Positions 21,949 to 32,907 of a stretch of DNA of 64,000 bases are shown one piece after another. The DNA lies in NCBI GenBank assembly GCA_003254925.1, contig QANZ01043456.1, positions 111,886 to 175,885 on the forward strand, written 5' to 3'. Within the stretch, counting starts at the first letter, position 1; every line of letters starts with the position of its first letter. Below the pieces are notes generated by a model, which was given only the letters and a program-made list of their open reading frames with translations, was not told the DNA's origin and did no database searches. The position numbers were made by a program, and so were the translations under genes. Source of the stretch: Chamaecrista fasciculata (taxonomy: Eukaryota > Streptophyta > Magnoliopsida > Fabales > Fabaceae).

Positions 21949-22030
21949 ATTAAAAACCCTAAACCCTAAAACTCTAAACTCTAAACCCTAAACCCTAAAC
22001 CTTAAACCTTAAACCCTAAAACCCTAAACT
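21949..22030. repeat. Interstitial telomere-like CCCTAAA tract
   Basis: About ten imperfect CCCTAAA/CTCTAAA/CCTTAAA units in the left arm of Pack-MULE 2. The matching right arm (about 24955-24975) keeps only a single TTTAGGG-like unit, so the tract expanded on one side. Confidence 0.8.
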
Positions 22031-22086
22031 AATTTTACAAAAAAAAAACTGAATTGCCCAAAAACTGATTTTTCATCTTCATCTTC

Positions 22087-22312
22087 ATCATCCTCACGCT
22101 CTCTCTCCTTCGCCATCCTCTTCCACTTCCTCATCCTTTGCCCAGAAATTGAAGAACACGAAGACAAGGCAACTTCCAGTAAGGATCTAAGTGAATCGAT
22201 TGAACCCAGGGCTCGACTTAATCTGGTAATGACCCAAGTCATGACCGAGCCATCTGCTCTGAATCCACAAGAAACCCATGATTCCACCACATGCTAAATG
22301 AATCCAAGGGCC
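22087..22312 (-). pseudogene. Delta-8 sphingolipid desaturase fragment, downstream piece (captured, antisense)
   Basis: Reads MGFLWIQSRWLGHDLGHYQI then SSPGFNRFT and, after a stop codon, ILTGSCLV. This aligns with the region of the first His box of sphingolipid long-chain base delta-8 desaturases (GHDxGH kept). After this the frame becomes acidic low complexity unlike the family, so the captured piece probably ends near 22150. It continues the piece at 24371-24763 across the solo LTR insertion. At least one in-frame stop shows it is decayed. Confidence 0.78.
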
Positions 22313-22327
22313 AGTACAACACACTAC

Positions 22328-24365
22328 TGTTGGGAATCCTAGGCGCCTAACGCAGTGGAAGCAGGAAAAATAAAATAAAATAAAAGCGCCTAGGTCCTAG
22401 AATTCCCGAACGGATCCGCTAGCAGAATTTAAAACTTTTAGATAGTGGTATACCTCACGAGTTTCAATCGGATGGTTGTACAAGGCGTGTGCAAGGAGCC
22501 CACTCTCAGCGTTCTCCCTCTGCCGGTGATCCACACGAACAATTTCTCGGACACCAAGGTGCTAGCCTTCCGTTCTTTTCTCCAAAAGAACTAGGGACCA
22601 ATCTACAGCACTTGAATTCAGGAACTCCTTCTTGAATCCAATCAGCAAAAGTGGCGCATAGAAGAAACCCCCCACAAAAACTCCTTCTTGCCTTTTCTTC
22701 TCTCACAAACCCTAGTTTTGGAGCCAAGTTGATTTTCACTAACTTTTAGCAAAAATCGACTTTTTCTCTCTATGGGTGCAAAGGTGCGATTTTCTCTCTC
22801 TCTACAAGGAGGAAGAAAATCAAAAGCTAGGGTTAGACTTGCTTAGGGAGCAAGTCGACTTGCTCCCTTAATATAGGTATAATATTTGGTGATTTTATTA
22901 TTCCTAAAATCATGATATTCTGATAATATAATTATTTTAGGACTTGAATTTACAATTAAAATATTACCTTAATATTTTAATTTAAATTCAAATTGCAATC
23001 TCTGAGAATCAAATGGAAGATCAAATCTTCCCATGGGACCCACAGAGCCATGCGCCTATCTCCCTCATTTTATCTTGGAATTTTATAAATAAAAAACTTT
23101 CCTAATTCATGATTCACCAAGGATACTGAGAGGAGATCTCACCAAATCTATTTGAATCAAATCTTTTGATATCTCCATCAAATCTTTTGAATTCAAACTT
23201 ATTAATTGAGTATAAAACAATTTTATTTATCCAAATAATCCAAAAGAGGTAATATTGGGGAATTTTATAATTCAATATTTTCCTAACTCTTAGGAATCTT
23301 ATCTAAATTATTTTTCCCTAATATTTTAATTGTAAATAATTAATCCCCATTAATCATTTAACAATTATTATATTTAAACTTGTCCCACAAATTTAAATAT
23401 TTCACAACTGTAGATTAATTAAGACAAGACTTAATGTCCCAGACATTTCGCTGTGTCTTAAATCGTGCCACCGGAGTGACCCACGAATTAACCCTAATTC
23501 GTGTCCCTTTTAAATGGTGTCCTGATCCTGCTCATGTGTGACCCAGCAGGCCCCACGTGAAGTTGGCAGAAAGTCATCTCCATGGCCTACAAGTCGTGAG
23601 AGGACTCTAGCAAGCCATCACGACTACCCAAAACACGTGAGTTATCGTTTTTACCAAAACCGACTTAACCTTAGTACCACCTTGTCAGAGACCCTATTGT
23701 CCTACGATATCTTGGTCATGGATTAGGCACAAGAAAGTCATCCATAATCCAAACCACAACTTTCTCGATTCCTTGAGTAAGTCCCAATTTCCTGAGTGAC
23801 CACTCTTTTCCCTGGATAGACTCATCGAGGGCGCCAGTTAGATATCTCTCATCTAATGAGGGACAAAATCCCATCTTGGCCAATCCACATTCCTCAGCAC
23901 GGCAATCAACCAAACCCGTACTTAGCCCTTATGGCTACCCTGTTACGGGCAACGTTAGACTAAGCCAAAGTCTGACAACTGCAACGCTGGAATAATGATG
24001 ACCTCAGGTCTAAGGCATCGCTACAAACGTACAGGAGAGGCAAGCTGATGACTAAACCCATGCAGGACTCTCCGGGTCAGTCCAGCAACTCGTAACCCCT
24101 TACGTAATTGCACCATGACTCTCGTCCCAGCATCTAGTGCATGCATCTCTATGCACCGAGGTCATGCTGGTCTTAGTTCATTTTCGTTCCCACGAAAACA
24201 ATCGACCAGGGATAGATTTAGATTAATTATCTCATAGTTAATCATGGACGCTATCATAGTAAACATACTAATAATATGATAACCATTAATTTATCTCTAT
24301 AAATTAATCCAAATGTTCATAACATTTCACATAAAATGATTGGCCCTAGGGCACAATCTCCAACA
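22328..24365. mobile_element. Solo LTR, probably Ty1-copia
   Basis: A 2,038-bp block starting TGTTGGGAATCCTAGG and ending CACAATCTCCAACA, so it has TG...CA ends with the inverted repeat TGTTGG/CCAACA. A perfect 5-bp duplication ACTAC flanks it (22323-22327 and 24366-24370). No gag-pol, primer-binding site or second LTR is present, so the element was reduced to one LTR by recombination. The ending GCCCTAGGGCA...CCAACA resembles Angela/Tork-type copia LTRs; that placement is inferred. It interrupts the captured desaturase fragment. Confidence 0.92.
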
Positions 24366-24370
24366 ACTAC

Positions 24371-24763
24371 GCCATAAACGCTTAGGAAAAAGAGGAATGC
24401 CATGAAACAGAGAGAGAAGAAGACGTTCTGACCTTTGATTTGGTACAAACCCATTTTGGTGAAGTCGGCGACGAGATTCCAATAGTCTTTGGAGACGTCG
24501 GAGACTGTGTAGTCGCGGAGGTAAAATCTGGTGAAGAAGGCGTCGAGGCGTTTCCAGGCGGCGGCGAGATGGAAGGCGACGAAGGCGTCGGTAACATCTT
24601 GGGCGACGAGATTGAGAAGGGGAAGTTCACCGCCGAGTTGGTGGTTGGCCCAATCGGAGACGTTGTAGATCTTGCCCTGTATGGAAATCTATAGATCTCC
24701 GGGTTTCTTGTGGTTGCGGAGTTCTTGCTTCGAAATGTACTTCTTGGTCGTCGTGTCCGCCAT
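24371..24763 (-). pseudogene. Delta-8 sphingolipid desaturase fragment, cytochrome b5 domain (captured, antisense)
   Basis: From ATG at 24763 the frame reads MADTTTKKYISKQELRNHKK, GDL, a TAG stop where the family has Trp, then ISIQGKIYNVSDWANHQLGG, QDVTDAFVAFH, FYLRDYTVSDVSKDYW and MGLYQIKGQNVFF. This is the N-terminal cytochrome b5 domain and linker of plant delta-8 sphingolipid desaturases, which introduce a double bond into the long-chain base of ER sphingolipids. The haem-binding HPGG has become HQLGG, and the TAG at about codon 25 breaks the frame, so the copy is non-functional. A solo LTR splits it from the piece at 22312. The parent gene is not in the window. Confidence 0.85.
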
Positions 24764-25666
24764 TGTTTGCTAAAATGAAGAAGAAACAAAGGAAGAAGAT
24801 GTTGCAGTATTCGATGAAGTATGGTGTTGGAGATGAAGAAGAGAAAGATGAAATGAATTGATGAAGATGACGATGATGGTGGATGAATGAAAGATGAAGA
24901 TTAAAAAAAATAATAAGATGAAGATAAAGATTAAAAAAAATTAAGTTTTAGGAGATTCAGGGATTTAGGGTTTTTATTTTTTTTATTTCTATTTAGTCAT
25001 TGTGTATCAATTTAGTCCCTGAAAGAACCTTGGATTAAGGACTAAATTGGAATGTTTTGAAGAGTTTTGGAATACTTTACAATTTTATTTTGAGGATTTT
25101 GGACTAAAATGAATGAAGATGATGAAAAAAAGGGAAATTGAGAATAATGGGATTAAGAATGGGTGAGGGACCTAATTGTTCAAATCATATTTTTTTAGGG
25201 TCTAGAGTTTTAACAGTTTTAAGGACTAAATTGGAATGCTTGGAAGAGTTTTAGGACACTTTATAATTTTATTTTGAGGATTTGGGACTAAAATGAATGA
25301 AGATGATGAAAAAGAGGGGAAATTGAGAATAATGAGATAAGAATGTGGCAAGGGACCTATTTGCTCAAGTCAGATTTTTTTATTGTATATGCTGATGTGG
25401 CTTAATATTACACACGTGATAGTTTTTTTTTTAAGATAACGGGTGCTGACGTGTCAAATAACAGGACACGTCAGCAAATAATGGGACACATCAGTCTCTG
25501 TTATGTCCACCTCAGCTTTTTTGTAACAGCCATTTGACAGAGGTACCTAAAAGTATGTCGTTTTCAAAATTCAGGGAGCAGCTTGTACAATTTCAAAAAT
25601 TCAAGGACCTATCAGTCAGCACCTCCAAATTTCAGGGACCGAATTACTAGTTTTCTCATAGATAAA

Positions 25667-26479
25667 ACTAATTATTACTCACCAATCAAGTCATCAATGA
25701 TAGTTTTTCTTTTTTTTTTTTTTTTGCCACAAGTCATCAATGATAATTAGCTGCTTAGCACTCATTAGTCTACACTTCAACATTATCATTATTAATTTAG
25801 GCCCAAAGCCCAATAACACTATAAACCTAAATAATCGAGAAAATATAATATTCATGAAATGAAATTAAAGTATATAAAGTATAAATCCATATTTTCTCTT
25901 CTTTTTTTTTTCTCTTATTTTCTCTCTCATACTCCACAAAAATGTAGAAAAAGGAACTCTCGAGGATCCATTTCCTAGGGTATCACGGTAAATATTGAAT
26001 CAGCATTTTATAAAAATAAAAATTCCAATCAATCAAACCAAACAGAAATTCCAGAATAATTTTGTTTTTTGGTCAAATCATGGCAGGAGATTACAGAATA
26101 ATAAAACTTGAAGAAATTGTTCCAGAGGTCAGACCAGCTTCCAAGAGTTTTGGCCCACTTTTATTTATAACACGTTTGAAGCCCAATTAAACTTTAACTT
26201 CAATGACGGCCTTAACAACCCTATGTAAGCTTAGGCCCAAAAACTCTTGTTGACCCAATTTGATACCTATCAAAACATAATTAAATTCAGACCCAATTAA
26301 CTTATTTTCCAAAATCATTTTCTTCAACCAAATTTAATTCTGACATAAAAAAAACAAATTTAATTAGTCCAAATGTTGAAAAGCTGAACAATAATAACAT
26401 AAATACTTTTATTTTTATATTAAAAAAAAGTATACATAGTGTGCATTCAGCAAAACTTCGGGTAAAACTAAATTAATGA
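25667..26479. other. AT-rich intergenic DNA
   Basis: No gene was recognised. A T-tract at about 25708-25725 and AT-rich DNA follow Pack-MULE 2. Confidence 0.5.
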
Positions 26480-26887
26480 GAGGTTAAAGTGCACTTTTGG
26501 TCTCATAATTTTGGCAAAAATTTCAATTCGGTCCCATAAATTTTTTGTTGCAATTTTAGTCCCATAAATTTGGCAAAGGTCTCAATTTGGTCCCATAATT
26601 TTTTTGTTGCAATTTTGGTCCCATAACTTTTGAAAACGTCCCACCATTGGTTCCAAGCTGATTTCCATCCATTTTCTGTCATTAAAGATGATCTGATATA
26701 TTGAGTTGAATGATGAAGTGACAAATATGGGTGAAGTAGATTTAACAGCAGATAATGGACGAAAATCAAGTTGTGACCAACGATGAGACGTTTTCAAAAG
26801 TTATGGGACCAAAATTGTAACAAAAAAGTTATGGGACCAAATTGAGACTTTTACCAAAATTATAGAACCAAAAGTGCACTTGAGCCT
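26480..26887. mobile_element. Fold-back MITE, family C, copy 1
   Basis: Inverted ends share AAGTGCACTTTTGGT. Each arm contains tandem units of about 40 bp (CAATTTGGTCCCATAA, TTTTTTGTTGCAATTTTGG), and the arms pair to form a long hairpin. The centre (GATTTCCATCCATT ... AAATATGGGTGAAG) is shared with 32493-32907. Non-coding. The target duplication was not resolved. Confidence 0.8.
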
Positions 26888-27625
26888 TAATTAAATAACA
26901 TGGCGTTGGAGAAAATACAAATAGTGAATTCATCAAATTTAATCTTTTTTACTGGTTTAATGATAGATAGAGATACATTTATCTTCACGATTACTTAAAC
27001 TGTGGATGATCAATAATACTTATTCCCTAAGTTAGGTGATAACAGCCATTAATTTCTTGTTTATACTTTTGAGGGATGTCTACTTACCACTTCTCCTTAC
27101 CCACACATGATAAAATTTGTTATATAATCTTTGAATTTACACAGAATAAATTAATTAATTTTTAAATAATCGAAATATATCATTCAATTTTTGAATCATT
27201 GTAACTATTAATGATAAAAAAATGAAATTTTAATCTAAATTTAATCTAAATTTAATGATAAAAAATATTAATTCAGTAAAAAATAAAGATAAAAAAATAT
27301 AAAATATAGAAACTAAATTATCACTAAAAAATCAAATAGTTTACGATCGGAATATTTCAAGAATCAAATTGTAAATTTCAATTACTCAATGACTAATTAA
27401 TTAAGTAAATATAAATTTGGGATATGTGGTATTGGTGGTAAACTTTTAGCGTACGCAAGACATAAATATGTGCAAAAATGCTGCATATAAACTACATATA
27501 CGATGAGTTATAGTGAAGCTAATATATTGTACTCAACTCATGATAGAATCTTTGCTTGGAGTTCACTTTAGTTTTTGTTCTTTCTAACCGTTTTGCTAGT
27601 CAATGCCTTATTAAAGAAAAAAAAA
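26888..27625. other. AT-rich intergenic DNA
   Basis: Nothing recognised. Confidence 0.5.
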
Positions 27626-27955
27626 GGCAAAAGTATAATTTTTGCTCCCAATTTTATATCAATTTTTAATTTTGTCCTTAATATTTTTTTGTCGTTAATT
27701 ATATCTTTAAAGTTTTACATTTTGATCGATTTTATCTTTTGACTATTTTTCTTAATAAATTAATAACATATTTTATTATATTTTTCTAATCTAAATTAGA
27801 ATTTGAGTTTTTCAATCAATTTTATATAATATATTATTAGTTATGTAGAAATCATTAATATTTAATTAAAATAAAAATAAAAGATAAAATCGGTTTTGAA
27901 AATAAAATTAAAAATCGATGTAATATTTAAAGACGAAATGAATATTTTTACCATA
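27626..27955. mobile_element. Fold-back element, AT-rich
   Basis: The left arm (GGCAAAAGTATAATTTTTGC, then TTTTATATCAATTTTTAATT and CGATTTTATCTTTTGAC) pairs with the right arm (AAAGATAAAATCGG, AATTAAAAATCGATGTAA, ATATTTTTACC). Non-coding. It is related in layout to the element at 55674. Confidence 0.55.
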
Positions 27956-28285
27956 AAAGATTATTACATATGTGAATCATAAAAACTCATATCAATGTCA
28001 TTCATCATTCTTTTGATCACTTTTCGTCTTACCCCATCATAGGAACAATTAAAAGTACTAGCTTTCATTGATAATGAGATTTTTTTTTAAAAAAAAAAAG
28101 TGAAAAACATGTCAAAAATGATTCTTTCATATTTTTTAATATATAGGCACATTGATTTTAAATGAAAAGTCACAAAGCTAAGGTTTTTATAAAAGAAAAG
28201 TTACAGTGATTAGTGAGGCTTATATATTAGCAAAGAACTACTCATAAGGCTATGAGGAAAAAATCACCTCACCAATAAGTGTTTG

Positions 28286-28468
28286 GTCATTGGTGTAGTG
28301 GTTGGCGAACTACACCCTAGATAAGAGAATTTAGGTTTGATCTTTAAAGTTGATATTGTTGGGAAGGTTCAACCGTTTTGTGTCTGTAGTCTGTATGGAA
28401 TTAGTCTTCGTCTAAACACTTACACGGATAAATAGGAAAAATCAATGACATTACCAAAAAAAAAAATC
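28286..28468 (+). mobile_element. SINE-like element
   Basis: Contains an A-box-like TGGTGTAGTGGTTGG (28292-28306), a B-box-like GGTTTGATCTT about 40 bp on, and an A-rich end near 28456-28467. A diverged relative lies at 32105-32280 (shared ACACCCTA..., TTTAAAGTTGATATT). Fits a tRNA-derived SINE. Ends and target duplication were not fixed. Confidence 0.55.
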
Positions 28469-28499
28469 ACCTCAATCTCTCGTGTATATATATAAGAAA

Positions 28500-28930
28500 G
28501 GGCAAAGTGCATTTTTTGTTCTATAACTTTTGCTAAAGTCTCAATTTGGTCTCATAATTTCTTTTCTTGCACTTTTAGTCACATAATTTTGTTAAAATTG
28601 TAGATTTGGTCCCCTGTTGCATTTTTCGTCCCATATCTTCGGGTCATGTTGCAGAATTAGTCCTATATCTCTTGGTCAGGTTGCAGAATAAGTCTCATAT
28701 CTTTGGGTCAGGTGCGAAATTGGTCTAATATCTTCTTATCGGATGGGACTGGTGGTGAAACTTTTTGCAAAAATATGAGATCAATTCTGGAATTTGATCA
28801 AAAGATATGGGACCAAAAGTGACACGGGACTAAATCTGTAACTTTTTACAAAGATATAGGATCAAAAGTACAACACAAAGTTATGAGACCAAATTGGAAC
28901 CTAAACATAAGTTATGGAACTTAAAAAAAA
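28500..28930. mobile_element. Fold-back MITE, family C relative
   Basis: The left arm has CTCAATTTGGTCTCATAATT and several CATATCTTCGGGTC(A/G) units. The right arm carries complements (GATATGGGACCAAAAGTG, GTTATGAGACCAAATTGG). Same GGTC-repeat architecture as 26480 but a different centre. Non-coding. Confidence 0.6.
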
Positions 28931-30102
28931 ATTGAAAAATTGTAAAAAGAGTCCCTTTGACCTATAAGAAAATATAAATATATGCCGGTCACTAACTAAG
29001 AAATAATGTTGAAGTAGATTATGAGATGGGAAAGTTGGAGAAAGGAAGCCATGATTATTGTAGTTTTGGGTAGAGCACGTGTAAGCACGTGCATGCAGCA
29101 GGGTTTTGAAATTTGAAGGCAAAAGAATAATGGTCTCTCTTTTATCATTATCGCCTCTTCTATTCACACCGTCATGAAATATCGATTTCAGACTCTTAAC
29201 ATATGTCTCAAATTGGAATATTGCCAGCTAAAATCACTTCTCCTTTTTAAAAAGCTTTGGCCTTTTCAGAATCTTTTCTCTTTTTTAATTAAAAGCATAA
29301 ATTAAATCAATTTTCTATTAATGTTAACAATTTAAATATGACTATATGAACATAAATGGCCTCATTAACAGAGGATTTTGTTGGTAATCATAAAGGATTC
29401 CTCATCACTTTTTAGCTGAATTTCCTGGGAATATATAAACAATCAAATGAAAGAGACAAAGTGACTGGTATATATTTCCAAAAAAAAATTGTGACCAAAT
29501 TTGCTTTTTGTTATAATTGGCTAATTAACTTACTGAGAGAATCAATATAGTGTTGGTTTTGTAATTTTTCAAAAGTTACAAAATTTAAATGGTGCTTTCG
29601 AGGATATTTAATTTTTGGCACTGCACAGAATATGCCTTCTGGTGACGATTCTGCTAATGACGGTTAATCCTTCAATCTCATGACTCATCTCTATATATAG
29701 CTATGCTGTTTAATTTAATTTAACCGTACCTACGTTAATAACGTTAACTAGATTAAATTATCCTAATAATTTCTCATTAAGTCTAATTTGGGGCAGTATT
29801 GGTGGTGATGAAAATTAATGTTAATAGTGGAAGAAGTGATCATATAGTTACAACATTGGCATTAGAAAGAGTAATGGAGTATGCAAGTAAAAATAACAAT
29901 CGTAGATTGATTTATGAGATCGATCAACTGTTGATTATCTGTCGTCAAAATATATTAGAAATATAGAAGTGACGTTAGAGAAAATGATTTGATTGCGTCT
30001 ACTTCAGTTTATTTGTTTGACAAATCTTAGTGATTTTTTAGCAATTTATTATGTTTTGCTTATAGAGAAATATGAGGTGAACTTCTCATTTTGACATAAT
30101 AT
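28931..30102. other. Intergenic DNA, no gene recognised
   Basis: The short minus-strand frame at 28901-29167 has no domain and lies partly in a transposon. No other feature was seen. Confidence 0.5.
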
Positions 30103-31853
30103 TAGAGTCATTAAAATGGGTTAGGCTCATCGGGTCAGCCCTGTATCTAAAAAAAATAAGCGGATCGGGCTATAAAATAAGTCAATTTTGTAAAATGAAC
30201 TTTTTTAGGCTGGCCCTTTTTTATGGGCCGGTTTGGACACTGGTCAGCCCGCTTAGTTGTTAAAAAAAAAAATTAAATTTTTTTATTGATTTGGTAATTT
30301 TATTCTTCAAACTTTATTCATATAAAATTATAAATATATAATATTAGATTTTCTTTTGTTTCCTTCTACTATAAGTTATTATATATTGTTGTTATATTAT
30401 TAGATAATAGATATTATTATTATTATTATTTTATTACGATTTGTTATTATAATTTTGATTAAAATTTTATTATTATTGTTAGACTAAATTTTAATTAATA
30501 AGTTTTTAATTAATTTTTTGTTAATTAAATATGATTATGTTTTTGATAATGACAAATATTTTTATTATTCTAAAGTCTGAAAAGTTAACCTCTAAAAGAG
30601 ATATAGGCTTTTTGTACTTTCGCCAACATCTTTTCATTAATTCATGGTTTTTACTATTTCTAGAAAAGAACATGTACTGCGCTAGCTTCCTTCTTAGGAA
30701 ACACTCATTTGCTGTCTGTGTGATGTAGGAGATCAAGTACAAAAAGGCTTTCTGCTACCTACTCTATCTATCAACACTCTAAATTATCTTGAAGAACTCG
30801 AGGCTACAGTGTTGGAGGTGCTCACATGCTTTGTGCTGTTCAGAATCTATATATGAACGTTAAAGGAAGCAGAAAACGTGGAAAGCTCCATCAAGCATTA
30901 AATGCAAGATCAAATCGAAGATTGATCAAGATTTCAAGATGGACATCCTTACTATGATCTTCAGAAATAGTCGTTGCATTATTGGACCGTTGAAGCTCCA
31001 GCTCCTAACGGCTAGTTCCTTCAAAGGCTCTATATATATGAAGTAGAACAAGACTTGAAGAGACACACCAACTTACAACGATCAAAACTCTCTAGTGCAT
31101 TCTCTTCATCTTAGCTTAGAGCAATACTGTTTTAGTGACATTCTCTGAGTGAGAAAAATATAAAACCTCCTCTACTCTTACATTGTTTATTTCCTATAAG
31201 GCTATTCTAGCTTCCTGCGTAAAACCCATAGGAAGAGCCTTAGTGTTTAAGGTTGAAAAGGTTTGGTATAGATTAGAAAGCTTCTGGGTTGATATTGGGA
31301 TATTGTTGTACTGCTGAGCTTGTAAAACCTCTTGTGGTGAACCCTTGGAAAAAGGGTTAGCTCTTGTGTACTTGTTACCCACTTTATAAAAACTCTCTTG
31401 TTGTGTGCTTGAGGAGTGGACGTAGCATCAGGTGCAAACTTGGTGTGAACCACTATACATCGTGGTGTGATCCTCCTATACTCTTATCTCCTTATCTGCT
31501 GTTTTCTAACTGTGTGTTCTGCAACTAATCATGTTAAGGATTTGAGTTAGATAAAAACTAAAAAGTTTTAAAATATCAATTCACCCCCCCCCCCTCTTGG
31601 TTGTTTCATTTACACTAACAATTATTAATCAAGTGTTGTATTTTTTTTTTTTATATAAAGTCTACTTTTTTTTAATATTATGTATTTTTTTTAAATATGA
31701 AGCCCTGCGGACTAGTCCTGAATTTGTTTATGGTCGGGTTGGACTAGAAGAACTCCAGTCCATTTTTAAACGGACCTAACCTGTCTCAACCCTAATATTG
31801 ACGGGCTAAAGCGGGTTTGGGCCTGGCTGAGTTAATCCATTTTGACAGCTCTA
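30103..31853. mobile_element. hAT-like element with an LTR-like insertion inside
   Basis: Inverted ends: left TAGAGTCATTAAAATGGGTT, right complement TAGAGCTGTCAAAATGGATT, a terminus typical of hAT-type elements in plants. Sub-terminal regions carry GGGTCAGCCC/GGCCGG motifs on the left and their counterparts on the right. A 7-bp ATAATAT is present just outside both ends, offset by one base, so the 8-bp duplication is imperfect. About 1.1 kb of its interior (30519-31620) is a later LTR-like insertion. Without it the element is about 650 bp and encodes nothing. Confidence 0.72.
30519..31620 (+). mobile_element. LTR-like insertion, probable copia relic
   Basis: A 1,102-bp block with TGTTA...TAACA ends lying inside the hAT-like element. 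It has a TATA-like CTATATATATGAAG (about 31030) two thirds along and, near its end, TTCACCCCCCCCCCTCTTGG, a C-run typical of the 3' part of some plant copia LTRs. Flanking bases (TTTTT, ATTAT) do not give a clean duplication, so it may be a truncated or rearranged copy. No protein-coding content. Confidence 0.5.
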
Positions 31854-32492
31854 ATAATATATATAGATTATGTTTGTCTATGTTTTCAAAAAAAAATTCT
31901 TCTCTTTTTATATGGGTAATGACTACTAACTACTTTGCAATATCTTGACATTTTTTTAATATATATTGACTTATTTTTTTGGTATAAATCAAGAGTATAC
32001 ATATATTTGATGCAGTAACAAGCGCCCAAATAATAAATCAAAATTTGAAATGTTATTTGAAAATTCAAGTGAAATATCTATAAAAAGAAAATAAGAAAAT
32101 GTATCAACAAATATTTGATGAAGTGATAAGCAAGTTACACCCTAAGTTGATGATTTAAATTTAAGTTTTAAAGTTGATATTATTAGGATGACTTTAATTA
32201 TTTATTCTCAATTCAAATAAAATTAATCTTGTCTAAATCGTTATTACGGATAAATGAAAAAAACTCATAATTAAACAAAAAAAAAATGTCAAATAGCAAG
32301 TTTCTATGAAAGTCCTCCAACATTTTAGTATAGTTAGAGTTTGTTTCTTTTAAATATTTCATTGTAGTAATGTTTTGTCTTTAACATATTGTTATAGCAT
32401 TTAAGATTTATCGAAACTTGTCCACATCTATTTTTTTATTTCAAATTATAAAAAAATATAAATTACAAAGTACTTTATGTTTATATAATATT
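31854..32492. other. AT-rich DNA with a decayed SINE-like unit
   Basis: Bases 32105-32280 resemble the SINE-like element at 28286 (TTACACCCTAAGTTGATGA, TTTAAAGTTGATATTATTAGG, then an A-rich end). Nothing else was recognised. Confidence 0.4.
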
Positions 32493-32907
32493 GGCTAAAG
32501 TGCACTTTTGGTCCCATAACTTTGGAAAAGGTTTCAATTTGGTCCCATAACTTTGGAAAAGGTCTCGATTTGGTCCCATAATTTTTTTTGTTGCAATTTT
32601 GGTCTCATAACTTTTGAAAACGTCTCACCGTTGGTCTTAAACTGATTTCCATTCATTATCTGCTGTTAAAAGTGATATGACATACTGAGTTGGATGATGA
32701 CGTGACAAATATGGGTGAAGTTATGGGATGGATGGAAATAAGTTTGGGACCAACGGTGGAACGTTTTCAGAAGTTATGAGACTAAAATTGCAACAAAAAA
32801 AGTTATGGGACCAAATTGAGACCTTTGCCAAAGTTATGACCAAAATTGCAACAAAAAAGTTATGGGACCAAATTGAAATTTTTGCCATGGGACCAAAAGT
32901 GCACTTT
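32493..32907. mobile_element. Fold-back MITE, family C, copy 2
   Basis: Ends GGCTAAAGTGCACTTTTGG and (complement) TAAAAGTGCACTTTTGG. Arms hold tandem CAATTTGGTCCCATAA units, and the centre matches that of 26480-26887 (GATTTCCATTCATT, CAAATATGGGTGAAGTTATG). TAATATT occurs on both sides and may be the remnant of the target duplication. Three repeat units on one side against two on the other show unit gain or loss. Confidence 0.8.

Larger units (their letters stand above)
21261..25657. mobile_element. Pack-MULE 2: Mutator-like element with a sphingolipid desaturase fragment
   Basis: A 4,397-bp element. Inverted ends start (A)GAGAAAATTAGCAACTCGG on the left and GAGAAAACTAGTAATTCGG (complement) on the right, and can be followed for well over 500 bp per side with scattered differences, so it is older than Pack-MULE 1. 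The target duplication is 9 bp with one mismatch (ATAAATAAA at 21252-21260, ATAGATAAA at 25658-25666). Inside lie an antisense delta-8 sphingolipid desaturase piece, a telomere-like tract, and a solo LTR (22328-24365). No transposase is visible. Without the LTR and its duplication the element is about 2.35 kb. Confidence 0.88.

Noticed and set aside
22328-24365. Possible gene(s) inside the solo LTR (short frames near 22506-22739, 23538-23913)
   Set aside because: No domain, and both lie within an LTR with a perfect target duplication.
24440-24694. 84-residue acidic plus-strand frame in Pack-MULE 2
   Set aside because: Antisense of the cytochrome b5 fragment; its repetitive Gly/Glu/Val content comes from codon bias of the other strand.
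26503-26797. Two overlapping frames of 71-88 residues
   Set aside because: Translations of a fold-back MITE (repeated GTKIATKKLWDQ-type peptides), also seen at 32728-32910.
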